Below, piece by piece: positions 8,560-18,256 of a stretch of 28,869 bases of DNA. Numbering within the stretch: the stretch's first letter is position 1; the number at the start of each line of letters is the position of its first letter. The position numbers and the translations under genes are program-made. The stretch covers positions 1 through 28,869 of the forward strand of contig JALKBU010000661.1 of NCBI GenBank assembly GCA_023091735.1. The letters run 5' to 3'. The notes beneath the pieces were generated by a model. That model did no database searches. It was given only the letters and a program-made list of their open reading frames with translations, and was not told where the DNA came from. The DNA is from Trichomonas tenax. Lineage: Eukaryota; Parabasalia; Trichomonadida; Trichomonadidae.

Positions 8560-9230
8560 ACTTGAACCAACATCATGGCATTGTTAATTTATATAAAATA
8601 TACAAATACGCAGATACATACAGTTCTATCTCTTTGAAAGAATTTATCAATTTTTTATTTTTCTTCACTGTCTTTCCAAAATGAAAGCACCGTCATTTCT
8701 CGCCTCTCCAAACTTATACCTAAGCTAAAATCTATGTTTTGAAATTTTTTTAAAATCACAATATTATAAAGAGACTTCAGCAAAATTTATTCTTTTCTAA
8801 ATACTTTGCCTATTTTAAGAAAACAAAAAATGAAAGATGCTAATTTTAAGAAGTACTATAGATAATAAATATATTTATTTTGATTTCATATTAATTCGAA
8901 GAAATTGTCTTTAAATAATAAGAATAATTCAAGAAAAACTTGAAATTTGGAAATTATTGACAGAGGACTATACGATGATCACATCAAAGAGAAAGTACTT
9001 GAAAAAGAATTTCATTTACATGACAAATAAGTTATCCAAATTGACATCCATATAAAAATTGATTCAAAAAGTTTTTATAATTTGACAACCTTGATGTTAC
9101 ATGTCAAAAAACAAAAATGATGTATTCCCTTATTTTATATAAAAATCGCATATCAAACATGCCTGGAGCATCACAGCGAAGATAAAACAAAAATAAACCA
9201 TAAACCATTTAAAAAACTGACAAGTTAGAA
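8560..9230. other. AT-rich intergenic region upstream of Rab gene
   Basis: No gene is seen. A TCACA at 9171-9175 could be an initiator for the Rab gene, but it would imply a 58-base leader, longer than its neighbours; no closer match exists. Confidence 0.4.
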
Positions 9231-9860
9231 ATGCGTCAAACTAAATCATCGACGCGCTCTGAAAAGATCGTTTTGCTCGGTGCTCAGTCCTCTGGCAAGA
9301 CGTCCATTGTCACCCGCATCAACAACAACACATTCAATCCAAGCGGAAGCTCCACAATCGGTGCTGCTTTCACAACTAAAATTATGATGGTCGACGACGT
9401 CCAAGTCAAGCTTGAAATTTGGGATACAGCCGGTTCCGAAAAGTACAAGTCTCTCATTCCTATGTATTACAGAGATGCTCGCGCTTGCATTATTGTTTTG
9501 GATGTTACTCGCGAGGAAACAATCCAGGCCGCTGTTGAGTGGCTCAATGAGCTTCGCGACCACGGAAAGGACGATTGCATCATCATCTGTGCAGCAAACA
9601 AGGTCGATTTGACCTCTCAGAGAGTTGTCACACAGGAACAAATCACCGACTTCGTCTTCACTAACCAAGTTGCAGCATGGAAGGAAACATCCGCTTTATC
9701 GGGCGTTGGAATCCAAGAACTCTTCAACGAAACAGTAAAACAGTTGCTTAAGCTTCCAGCTGTTGAGACACAGGAAGATGCAGAGCTCAAGGGATTAGTT
9801 GGTGACTTGAATCAGCCATCCCCTAATGCTAATAGCTCGTCTGGTAGCGGCTGCTGTTAA
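9231..9860 (+). CDS. Rab-family small GTPase, Rab5-like
   Basis: This 209-residue GTPase should act as a membrane-trafficking switch, probably in early endocytosis. The motifs are P-loop GAQSSGKT (17-24), switch I STIGAAF with T42 (the TIGAAF string is typical of Rab5/Rab22), WDTAGSEKY (64-72), NKVDL (about 123-127), ETSALSG (152-158) and a C-terminal CC for double geranylgeranylation. The switch II Gln needed for efficient GTP hydrolysis (Gln in DTAGQE) is Ser69. The N-terminal ten residues are polar, and a Ser/Asn-rich hypervariable linker precedes CC. ATG at 9231 follows a stop codon closely in the same region. The TAA stop is followed by A residues, giving TAAA. Codon use is GC-richer than the flanking DNA, suggesting a well-expressed gene. 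Alternative: another endosomal Rab subgroup. Confidence 0.93.
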   Translation: MRQTKSSTRSEKIVLLGAQSSGKTSIVTRINNNTFNPSGSSTIGAAFTTKIMMVDDVQVKLEIWDTAGSEKYKSLIPMYYRDARACIIVLDVTREETIQAAVEWLNELRDHGKDDCIIICAANKVDLTSQRVVTQEQITDFVFTNQVAAWKETSALSGVGIQELFNETVKQLLKLPAVETQEDAELKGLVGDLNQPSPNANSSSGSGCC

Positions 9861-10498
9861 AAAAAAAACAAAATAATATTATTTGAATTCTGTTAACTTC
9901 TATCCGCAGGTGTGCACATTTCGCAATAAAGAATTTTCATTTTACAAATGCAGATTCGCGAAAAATTACTATTTGTAATTGGTCGCCAATTTGTTTTAAC
10001 ATGTACGAGTAACTCAAGTGCATTTGAGTAGCAGACCTCGCCATTAGCTCACAAATTCTTTGAGAGCTCTTACTGGGGCAGTAATATAACCTTACGAATA
10101 AAAATCAAACGGATTGGGCGGAGCTTGTTAATATACCATATTTAGGGAACGGATATTACAGTGGTTGAAAGATGGTTGCGGATTTGAAAAAAAAATTGAT
10201 AAATTGAGTTGAAATATGAGCGAAATCTCCTTACTGTTCGAGTTTTATGCACAAATATCCAATTGCAGCGTGGTGCTCAACTTATTGGATCGTTTCTCGA
10301 TTACTAGGTAAATCAATGAATTTGAAAATCTGCAACATCAAGAATATTTCACTGGCGATGTTGATACGCACGCAGAAAGCTTTTTGAAGCAACATGTATA
10401 ACGGAGTTATAAATGCAGATCTATGCAAGAAAGATATATTACTGGATTCAACATATAAAAATTTATTCATGGTATTAATAAAACAAATATAAATAAAA
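9861..10498. other. Intergenic region with possible relic frame
   Basis: No intact gene. Bases 9965-10175 are less AT-rich than their surroundings and contain a small hairpin (ACTCAA...TTGAGT near 10012). A plus-strand frame from ATG 10216 reads MSEISLLFEFYAQISNC, meets TAA at 10309-10311 and then continues with INEFENLQHQEYFTGDVDTH. This protein-like composition suggests a nonsense-broken gene, but I recognise no family and the support is weak. Confidence 0.3.
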
Positions 10499-10845
10499 TT
10501 AGATGATCTGTGGAGGAGGAGGAGTTTGCCTCATGGCATTATGATATTGTACGGTCTGGGCAGTGAAATTATGAGCGACTTTCACTGTCAGAGTTAATGT
10601 TTTGATCATGTGGGTCCTTGTTGGGATCTTTGGTTGAAGTCTAACAACATTTGGACAACTGACAATTTGTTTAATCATTGCCTGAGTGGCGTCCTTAAAG
10701 GTTGAATCACACATGAACTCGTAAGCGCTGTAGATTTGATTTACGAGATGTTAGTGAGATGCCAGACCACAGGGCTGTGTTTCATTTCGTCATCCAGAGC
10801 TGAAATTGCATCAGAAAGACTGTAAGCGATTGTCAAAGAATTCAT
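10499..10845 (-). pseudogene. Small hypothetical protein, frameshifted
   Basis: ATG at 10845-10843 opens MNSLTIAYSLSDAISALDDE and runs to NIS, then TAA. Shifting frame by one base just before that stop gives NQIYSAYEFMCDSTFKDATQ and an open frame to TAA at 10499, ending NAMRQTPPPPQII. Together this is about 114 residues. Both parts are protein-like (balanced, not AT-driven composition; helical N-terminus; Pro-rich end), so a single-base indel near 10742 breaking one gene is the simplest reading. I do not recognise the family and give no function. A sequencing error at the shift would make it an intact gene. Confidence 0.55.
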
Positions 10846-11867
10846 TATAAATTTTTGTTACTTTTATTATAATCCTCTACGTTAGATAAAAAGTGATGAA
10901 TGACATTGTAGAGGTCATTTCGCTAAATAGTTTGTTAAAAAATTCAGAGATATCGTTGGATTAAACAAATTATTTGTTTATACATTCAAAAGGAATTATC
11001 AAATTCAATAATAACTCTCCACACTTTTTGGATTAACGCGTGTAGTAGAGCATTTGTTATACAATTTTTGCTACCAAATTTTTGTAGAATCTAGCTTTAA
11101 TAGTTAATGTGGATGATATATTTTCATATAATTCAGATTGAATTCAATTTTTTCGGTCATTTTAGAAATTGTTTCTGAATTTTTTGAAATATAAACACTG
11201 TAATCATCAATAGAAGATCAAATCTGAGGTTTTCAAAAATTTCAAATTAAATATTTTAATTTTTCGAAATTTTTGCAGCAATGGCTTTCACATGCTGAGA
11301 AAACGATAAATTACGCTTCGCTTTACGTTTATTCCTCTGTGAATGTTTTTCATCAACATTAGTTTATGAAATGGAACCGTCGAAACTTGCTTTTTTCTCC
11401 ATTTGTTGTTGTTGTTGCTATTCATTTACCAATCAGGGTCACATTTCAGATATTTAATTTTTCCCAACCCTTATTTCTGCTATTTGGACCTGAGGAGTTT
11501 ACCAATAGCTTAACATTAAACAGCATATAATAGAAAACACAATGAAATTATATGTTGTCAATAATCTAGATACCGGTATCATTACCATTCATATTTAGGC
11601 ATATTCTAAATACATGTATCTTAGTTTATCTAGATTTAGGGTTCGATTATGCGGTAATGAATATTCTCTTATCGGATTAATACAATATTTTGGACAAATA
11701 TACAATGCATTGATATAAACTCGTCCATTATATAAAGCTCCATGAATGTAAATTTAAAAATTATGATAATTATCCATGCATAATTAATGTTTATCAATTA
11801 AAATTTTATAGAGTATTAACTGATAACTACACACAATCTCTAGTAAACGTACGCGTACCAAACGAGC
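10846..11867. other. AT-rich intergenic region
   Basis: About 1 kb without a supported gene. Perfect palindromes are GATACCGGTATC near 11571-11582 and GTACGCGTAC near 11849-11858; a GTT triplet run lies near 11406. None has a clear role. Confidence 0.4.
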
Positions 11868-12383
11868 TTAGCGATTCTTGAAATAGTCTACGAAACCCTG
11901 ATAAAACAGATTATATTTACCAGCATCTGGATTATCGGACTTCATTCCATAGAATTTCATCGTATCGTACCTGGCATGATGGCAGTTGTGACTAAAAGTA
12001 TCGAATTGCTTGCCAGATGTATAATATATCATTTTTTCAGTGAACTGGCGAACTGTAACCTTTTTGTTTGGTACCTGTGGGATATCATCATCTAATATGA
12101 AATGATATTTCTTGAAATTGAACTCGTGCATTCCATTCTGATAATTTGAGACTTTGGAGACCCATACTTGGTTAAATGACATGTATTCGATAAGAACGTA
12201 TCCACGTGTTGTTTTTGCAACGCATCCAGAATGCGACAAGACTTTTCCAAGCTTGAATAAAGTCGATGGAACGTCCAGTGGTCTTCTAACGGGAACTACG
12301 TTAATGATCTCTGCATCATAGACATCAGGTGTCACCATGAGTCTCACGAACTTGTTACCAGAGGATCCATGTACTCTGGGCAT
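11868..12383 (-). CDS. Putative papain-fold (LRAT/NlpC-P60-like) protein
   Basis: This is an intact 171-residue frame with an ATG start and TAA stop. It contains HSGCVAKTTRGYVLIEY (His51 at the start of a predicted strand) and, near the C-terminus, FDTFSHNCHHARYDTMKFYG with C134. A His-then-Cys order, with NCxH near the C-terminus, is the pattern of circularly permuted papain-like enzymes (LRAT, permuted NlpC/P60, PPPDE), which hydrolyse or transfer acyl or peptide bonds. The match is by motif spacing only, so activity is an inference. No signal peptide or membrane segment is visible. No initiator motif was found before the ATG. It stands alone in decayed DNA between broken genes, but it has no lesions itself. 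Confidence 0.7.
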   Translation of the reverse strand: MPRVHGSSGNKFVRLMVTPDVYDAEIINVVPVRRPLDVPSTLFKLGKVLSHSGCVAKTTRGYVLIEYMSFNQVWVSKVSNYQNGMHEFNFKKYHFILDDDIPQVPNKKVTVRQFTEKMIYYTSGKQFDTFSHNCHHARYDTMKFYGMKSDNPDAGKYNLFYQGFVDYFKNR

Positions 12384-13461
12384 GAAAATATAAAAATGTT
12401 ATTGTAAACTATTGAAAGTACTCTCGATCAAAATATTTTAAAATTATTAGAAAATTTGAACTCTATCTTGTTTATGTATCATATTGATAGCGAAAAATTG
12501 AAATGCTTTTATTACTCTGAAAAGAAGGCAATTTTGATTAAGATTCATTGAAAATATTGAATGAAACATGCACGTTATTTTTATATTGTTATTCTTTAGA
12601 ATGCTAGTGTATCAAATTTATCACAAATAATATTTTGTGAGCATTTTCCATTTGTATCTATATTTGATAGCTAGTAGATGTTATATATATGTTTTTATTT
12701 ACTTTTGAGGCGAATTCACAATTTCATAAAAAAATGATTTTTCGTTTTCTCGATTACTGACCTTGTTAATTATCGCTCTAAATTTGTTCTGTGGCCTTTA
12801 TGCAGTGTTTTGTTGTCTACTGATTGGTTACTTTTGATTTAAAAAATGTTCAATCGAAAATTTATTGAAAAATGGCTAATTACGAAAGTGGAGCTTAAGC
12901 ATGGTTCTGTATTCATAAGATATAGTCACACAGCAACATACTTAAGATCATTTACGATTCTTCGATCATTGAGAAATAATCTTCCACTTTTTAGCAGTGG
13001 CACTATGTTTACTGTTATCTACGTCAACTGTATATATGAAATAACATAATAAAATGCTTTAAGATCAATCGCATTCTTTCACAATTTTCTACCGAGCTTT
13101 TTTGCTGATTTATCCAATATAAATAGATTTTGCTTTTCAATAGTTTTCTTAAATCTGATGGTAAACATACTTTTATTCATTTTGAAAATGTTTTTTTTTC
13201 ATATTGATTTCGTTTCATAGCATAATCATTTCAGAATTAGTCTCAATAACTTCCTCTACAAGAATACATAATGAAGGTGCTTACATTCTTATACAACATA
13301 TTTTTTTCTAAATTACCATTTAAAACACAAGTTCACACATAGATGTAACGCCAAGAATAGGCTTAGGTTACATTTTCAATGTTGTATGAATAAAAACAAT
13401 ATGAAATTTTTATAAATCAGTAATTTATGTAACGGGTGAGCAAAGATTTAATTATGGTTTA
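12384..13461. other. AT-rich intergenic region with a nested hairpin
   Basis: No supported gene. A 67-codon frame at 12846-13049 has no motif or initiator. Bases 12604-12674 can fold into an imperfect outer stem (CTAGTGTATCAAAT with ATTTGATAGCTAG) containing a perfect inner 7-bp stem (TCACAAA and TTTGTGA). It could be a remnant of a small inverted-repeat element. Confidence 0.35.
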
Positions 13462-14480
13462 TCAATAATGTCGGAAAATCTTATTAATTCTCTTATAAGG
13501 TATTTTGTAATAGGGATCTTCAGTTGGTTGGTTTATTGCAAATTGATTTGTTTCTGATTCTAAAAAGAGTCGATCACAAATATTGTCAACTATGTTTGAA
13601 CGAATTGTTGTTTTCTCTCCATAAGAGTATGAAGCAGGATCGTTATTTAAATAATAATTGTAACTTGCATATACACTTCCACTTGAACCTTTCCAAATTA
13701 ATTGAGAAGGATATGTGTTATCAATAAAATTGTTTTCTTCGACATGAAGTTCATTAATCCCAGTATTTGATTGAAGAGTAATAATACAACTTCTTGTTCC
13801 TGAATGAAGACATTTATTACCAATGATATTCGAACGCGTAATAGTATATTTTGATCTTAAGTGAGATAAAATGCCATAATCTTCAGTAACTTTGTTTCCA
13901 ACAAAATTGCAATATTCAATGGTGTTCATATAACTTGTATTGCCGTAATAAAAGAAGTATGCAGATTCTTCTGGTGAATTTGCGTTTGTGATATTTGTTT
14001 TGGACATCAATTGACATCCTCTCTTTAAACAAACAGCAGCATTTCCATTTGAAGATTGATCAATAAAAGAACAGTTTATAACTGTTCTTTCTGTAAATGA
14101 CTCGTATTCGATGTAGCAATGAATTACCTGTTCTGAATATGGTATATAAGATCCTATACTTGTAACAAAAAGTTGATATAGTCTGCAATTATAGAGATAT
14201 ATTGATCCTCCATCTTGATTTTGATTGGAGCTTTTAATTTTCATAAATAAAGATGAATAAATCAATACATTATGCAAATCTTGAAATCTACCTTCAATCT
14301 TGATTAATGTTTGTTGAATTGTTGAAAATTCTCAAAAAGAATTTTTTGAACAAATGTATTTCGATTTTGTGTTATTAAAACTGGCTGTGTTACAGTAGAG
14401 TCTATTACAGCATTACCAAATGCAAATTTCCATGGACTAAAAGTATTCAAGCAAAGTTGGAAATGGAAAACGACAAACAT
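13462..14480 (-). pseudogene. Beta-helix repeat (Pmp-like) surface-type protein, frameshifted
   Basis: The main open stretch (14277-13462, 271 codons, opened by a TTG codon) carries repeated short units ending in N/D, such as CNFVGNK, SNIIGNK, NNFIDN, SNIVDN and CSFIDQS, typical of right-handed parallel beta-helix proteins like the Pmp-like surface proteins of trichomonads. This frame extends back to TGA at 14334-14332. In another frame an ATG at 14480-14478 gives MFVVFHFQLCLNTFSPWKFA and continues to FENFQQFNKH before a stop near 14310. The two pieces probably formed one gene broken by a frameshift near 14300-14335. The product would be only about 340 residues with no transmembrane anchor seen, short for the family, so it may also lack its 3' end. 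A further decayed copy lies immediately upstream at about 15040-15320. Confidence 0.65.
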
Positions 14481-15039
14481 TGAATGTAGTCAATTTTTGT
14501 CCGAATTGAATGCATTCGTAAAGAATATTCAACGGTTTAATTCTATTTTTATATTATTATTGCTGCCACATTTATTACATTAGTGATGGTTTCGTCTTAA
14601 AATAGAGGCGATAAATTTGATTTATTGATTCATTTACGAAAGCTGGAAAATCTGCATTCAAAAGATGGTTATTTAATTTATTCGAACTCTTTCAATGTGA
14701 AATTTCCAAATGAAAAACAAAAAACAAACAGTTGCTGTTACGAGATCGATAAATGTGATATATGCTTTGTTTTTAGTTATGCTTCTCTGGTTCTGGAAAA
14801 GTCAATATTGCACTTCAATTACTAGTATTGTTAATTTAAGCTTAGTTTTTATTCTCAAAGATGCAGAAACAAGGAGAATAAGTTAATCATGGTTTGATAT
14901 TCGTTGATATTGATACCATTCATTGACCTCAAATGAAATACATTTTGTTGTCTCATAAAAGTTGTTTTAATAAAAATTGCATTCAACATTTTATGTCTCT
15001 TTTCCATCTTTAAGAATGAGTCGCGAATAGCAATCATTC
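14481..15039. other. DNA between the two beta-helix copies
   Basis: No intact gene. Short open frames on both strands lack motifs. Bases after about 14955 may belong to the decayed beta-helix copy, but the resemblance there is weak. Confidence 0.35.
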
Positions 15040-15320
15040 ACACTTATTGTGTCCAGAATAAATTTGAAGAATAACGATACAGCTGGTTGATGGTGAATGA
15101 CGACATTTATTTTCATTAATGTTTGAAATATTTTGATCTTAAATGAGATAAAGTCATTTAGTTGAATTATCATGTGAATCTGGATTTGCAATATTTGTCT
15201 GGTGCATCGACTGACTATCTTTCTTTAAATAAACAGTACGTCTCCCTTTTGGGCATTGATCAATTGATGAGCGTTCAATCTTTGTTTCATTATCTGTTGG
15301 CGAATTATATTTGAATCAAA
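15040..15320 (-). pseudogene. Degraded tandem paralogue of the beta-helix gene
   Basis: Plus-strand sequence here aligns with 13770-14110 of the neighbouring beta-helix gene. ATTTTGATCTTAAATGAGAT (15130-15149) corresponds to bases 13848-13867. GACGACATTTATT corresponds to GAAGACATTTATT. AATATTTGTCTGGTGCATCGACTGA corresponds in position to the sequence near 13996. CATTGATCAATTGATGAGC matches the sequence near 14060. About 90 bases of the better copy are missing. Frames are broken by stops and shifts. It is a dead copy in the same orientation, so the family was locally duplicated and then decayed. Confidence 0.7.
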
Positions 15321-15705
15321 AATTCGAAATTCCTGACAATGAGATATTTTGCTTTCATAATGATATTTTTATATAGCACACAATGTTGCTAAACGAACTA
15401 ACAAAGAATTTCACTTCTTATCTGATATTCGAAATAAATCTTTTTATATGAGGTTCTATTTGATTTTATCATTCGACATATGTTTGTGAGATCCGATTAA
15501 CCCATATTACAAAACGAACGGCCAAATAAATCGTTTATATGCAGTAAATAAAAAAGATTTACATTAAATATTGCAAAGTACAACTGACTCTGAGACCAAA
15601 CAGAGCCTCATAATGTCTATATTTGATTACCTTCTTTCCAGTTCATTCGCTAATATTTTCACTTGTTTATCAATTAATCAAATTGAATAGAGTATTTTTA
15701 ACCAA
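15321..15705. other. Intergenic region upstream of small acidic gene
   Basis: No gene. TCATT at 15643 and TCACT at 15659-15663 are possible initiators for the next gene, implying leaders of about 45-60 bases, longer than the neighbours. Confidence 0.35.
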
Positions 15706-15936
15706 ATGTCGATATCAACACAAATGAATAGAGTTGGAATTATGGCTCGATTGGCCCAAAAGAAGCCAGATGATGCGTATGAAGAGCCTCAAGAAGAAGA
15801 AGGCGCTACAGACGGTGCCGCTGCGGAACCTTCTAGTCCTGCAGAAGCAAGTTTTCGAATTACTGTTGATGAATTACAATCGATTCTCCATGACAATCTA
15901 CAAGATTTCATTTCCAGGCAAGCTGAGAAGGCTTGA
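15706..15936 (+). CDS. Small acidic hypothetical protein
   Basis: This is 76 residues from ATG at 15706; ATGs at 15724 and 15742 are alternatives. The middle (about 20-48) is acidic and rich in E, P and A (disordered). The last 28 residues (FRITVDELQSILHDNLQDFI...) form a likely amphipathic helix. Composition is clearly biased towards GC-containing codons compared with flanking DNA, supporting a real gene. I do not recognise the family and see no catalytic motif. It could be a small regulatory or scaffold protein, but nothing in the sequence decides this. Confidence 0.6.
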   Translation: MSISTQMNRVGIMARLAQKKPDDAYEEPQEEEGATDGAAAEPSSPAEASFRITVDELQSILHDNLQDFISRQAEKA

Positions 15937-16794
15937 TATTATTGCATATTCAATAGAATTGTTTGTTTACCATGTTTTACTACATAGATCAGCTTTTTAA
16001 AGGAAATAATATTAATAATCTTGAGTATTTTTTTAAGCAAATGTGTGTTTCCGGAATAAAACGAAACTACATCCAAAATAGAAACGATCTGCCGCTTTAG
16101 AATTGCGAAATCGCGCATTTATTAGCTCAAAAGATTAAATGTTTCGGAAAAAATCAAATTTAAAAAGATATTTTTATGAAAATTTTTCATTTGAGAGGAA
16201 TGATATGAAAATGCGTATATCAAGATTGACCGCAGTTTTTCGCCCAAAACTTGGTGTATATATTAGCATTAGTATATGCATTATATTACCAAAGTTTCGA
16301 GCCAAAATAAGAAATAATACCCCTTTCCACACCTCTATATAATTTTGTATTGTTGTTTCGATGACCCGAAATTTCCGAAAAAAGTTGATAACTGACCATT
16401 CTATCCCTTCCAAATAACTTCACCACAGGAAGCATAGTTTGCGTTCAGATTAAACAGCAGCCAACATTGTGGAGAAAGCTCAGTTTTCCAGAATATATAT
16501 AAAAACTTTTTGTTATTTAATGATACAGTTCGATAAAGATAAGAAACGAAAATGGTCAAAATTCTACCGATTGGAATTGAATTGGCTTAATTTGATTGAA
16601 AAATAATCGTTGGGGTTTTGAATAATTAAGGCCATAACCAGTGATTTCTTACTATCATATTTGGAATCTGTTGTGTCTTTAAATGCCATATTTGATGTTC
16701 ATTGAAATAAAACGATTTTTATATAACATGCTTTCTTTTGATATAAGAAATGATATCTTTTGATTATGAGAGTTCAGAATTTTGAATAATTAAT
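15937..16794. other. AT-rich intergenic region
   Basis: About 860 bases. Overlapping small frames on both strands (16139-16342 plus, 16174-16413 minus) lack motifs and initiators and look like chance frames. Confidence 0.4.
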
Positions 16795-16799
16795 TCATT
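16795..16799 (+). promoter_or_regulatory. Initiator (Inr) of Myb gene
   Basis: TCATT with predicted start A16797, 17 bases before ATG 16814. Confidence 0.55.
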
Positions 16800-16813
16800 T
16801 TAATTTTAGAACA

Positions 16814-17245
16814 ATGAACGACGCGAACGATGTCCAGAAGAAGCTGAAGCACCACAAATGGACTCCAGCTGAGGACAAGCAGCTGAAGCAGTTAGTTGGA
16901 AACGCGGTAGAAATAAACTGGAAAAAGATTGCAAGAATGTTTCCGAACCGGAATGAAAGACAATGCTACGAACGCTGGAATTATTATCTGTCGCCACACC
17001 TCAATAACTCTGAGTGGACACAATACGAAGATATGATGTTGTTGCACTATGTATCTATATTTGGAACTCAATGGATGAAAATCACGCAGTTCTTCAATGG
17101 CAGAACGAACACAAGCCTTAAAAATAGATACCTCACCATACAACGCAATAACCAAAGAATATTAAATATGAATTCGAAAGTGAACATATCAGAAACATCA
17201 ATACATCCAGAAATCATCTTCGATATCAAAAATCTCATTAACTGA
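16814..17245 (+). CDS. R2R3 Myb-like DNA-binding protein
   Basis: This intact 143-residue protein has two Myb repeats. R2 has Trp at 16, 36 and 55 (HKWTPAEDKQL ... ERQCYERWNYYL). R3 has W68 and W87, with Tyr106 at the third position (SEWTQYEDMMLL ... NTSLKNRYLTI). This is the standard architecture of trichomonad Myb regulators that bind promoter elements in the nucleus. About 35 polar residues follow. It is shorter than the broken relative at 2143-2838, which carries a long polar tail. The ATG at 16814 is supported by an initiator 17 bases upstream. The TGA stop is followed within 12 bases by TAAA. The target genes are unknown. Confidence 0.9.
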   Translation: MNDANDVQKKLKHHKWTPAEDKQLKQLVGNAVEINWKKIARMFPNRNERQCYERWNYYLSPHLNNSEWTQYEDMMLLHYVSIFGTQWMKITQFFNGRTNTSLKNRYLTIQRNNQRILNMNSKVNISETSIHPEIIFDIKNLIN

Positions 17246-18240
17246 ATGAATAAAACTCTATCTCTATCTTGTTTGTAAAAAAAGTTTGATATAGTTTTTT
17301 ACAGAACTTCTGACAATCGCAGTGTGTGTTTGCAGGGAAACTCCCAGCGAAATGGAGAAATTGTTCGCTTAATAATGAAGGTTTTTTCTTGAGAGATATC
17401 TAATTTGCTTGAAATTATCCTTAAAATTTATTCATATTGGGTGATAGTCAGACAGCTTTCCATGGCTTAAAAATATTAGGCTTAAATTTATACTGGCAAA
17501 CTTAAAATCAAGTAAAGAAACAATTAAATTATGGCACATCATAAATAAACAAAAGTTGAGATGTTTCGATGATGTGTTCATACAACACTAATCTATCTGA
17601 ATATTATGTGCTATGTAAGCGAGTTACACATCTAAATAATAAATGAAGAAATTCATTCGAAAGAGCATGCTGTAATGAGTACCAATAGAGCATATTCTAA
17701 AAAGTATAATCTTTTAGATATGCACTAAGTCATAACTACAAATATACTATTATTCAATAATATATTTAAACTGTACATAGATGGTATTAAATCATAAAGA
17801 TATCTTAGAATGCAATGTATCAATCTCTTGAAAATGGTCAATTATTAAATTAAAAGTCTGGATATTCAATTAGTTAAGGAATTTAATGACTTATTGTATA
17901 ATAAACTTAACGAAATACATTATTTGCTGACAGAAAGAAAATTCTGAGAATATTAAAAGATTATAACAGATAATTGAAATCTAGAAATAAAAAGTTGCTT
18001 AATTCATTGACCAAGAATGAGAGTTTTAATATTAATTACAGAGTTCTGATGGGGAATTCGAATATTTATGAAACATTGAGTTGAAATTTAATAATCGAAA
18101 AATATAATTTTCATTTTTAAAACGCGTATTTATGATATTGAGTGTAATTTGATGAATGAAATGTAAACGTTTGACTGTAAGTTGTTGAATATGAGTTTAT
18201 AAAGCTGAAAAGGTGTTTTAAAAAGTAATGTCACTTTTCT
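17246..18240. other. AT-rich intergenic region upstream of Vps18
   Basis: Almost 1 kb with no supported gene, no clear repeat and no RNA gene recognised. Confidence 0.4.
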
Positions 18241-18245
18241 TCATT
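18241..18245 (+). promoter_or_regulatory. Initiator (Inr) of Vps18 gene
   Basis: TCATT with predicted start A18243, 14 bases before ATG 18257. It supports this start codon over the TTG at 18254. Confidence 0.6.
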
Positions 18246-18256
18246 TTATAATATTG

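Noticed and set aside
9965..10175. Possible tRNA or small nuclear RNA in a less AT-rich patch
   Set aside because: No cloverleaf, no T-loop GGTTCGA-type motif in the right place and no known snRNA sequence recognised; only a 6-bp hairpin.
12846..13049. 67-codon plus-strand frame
   Set aside because: No family resemblance, no initiator near its ATG and AT-driven composition.
14625..14825. 66-codon plus-strand frame between the beta-helix copies
   Set aside because: No motif or initiator; likely a chance frame.
16139..16413. Overlapping small frames on both strands
   Set aside because: Both strands open over the same DNA with no motif; this is expected by chance.
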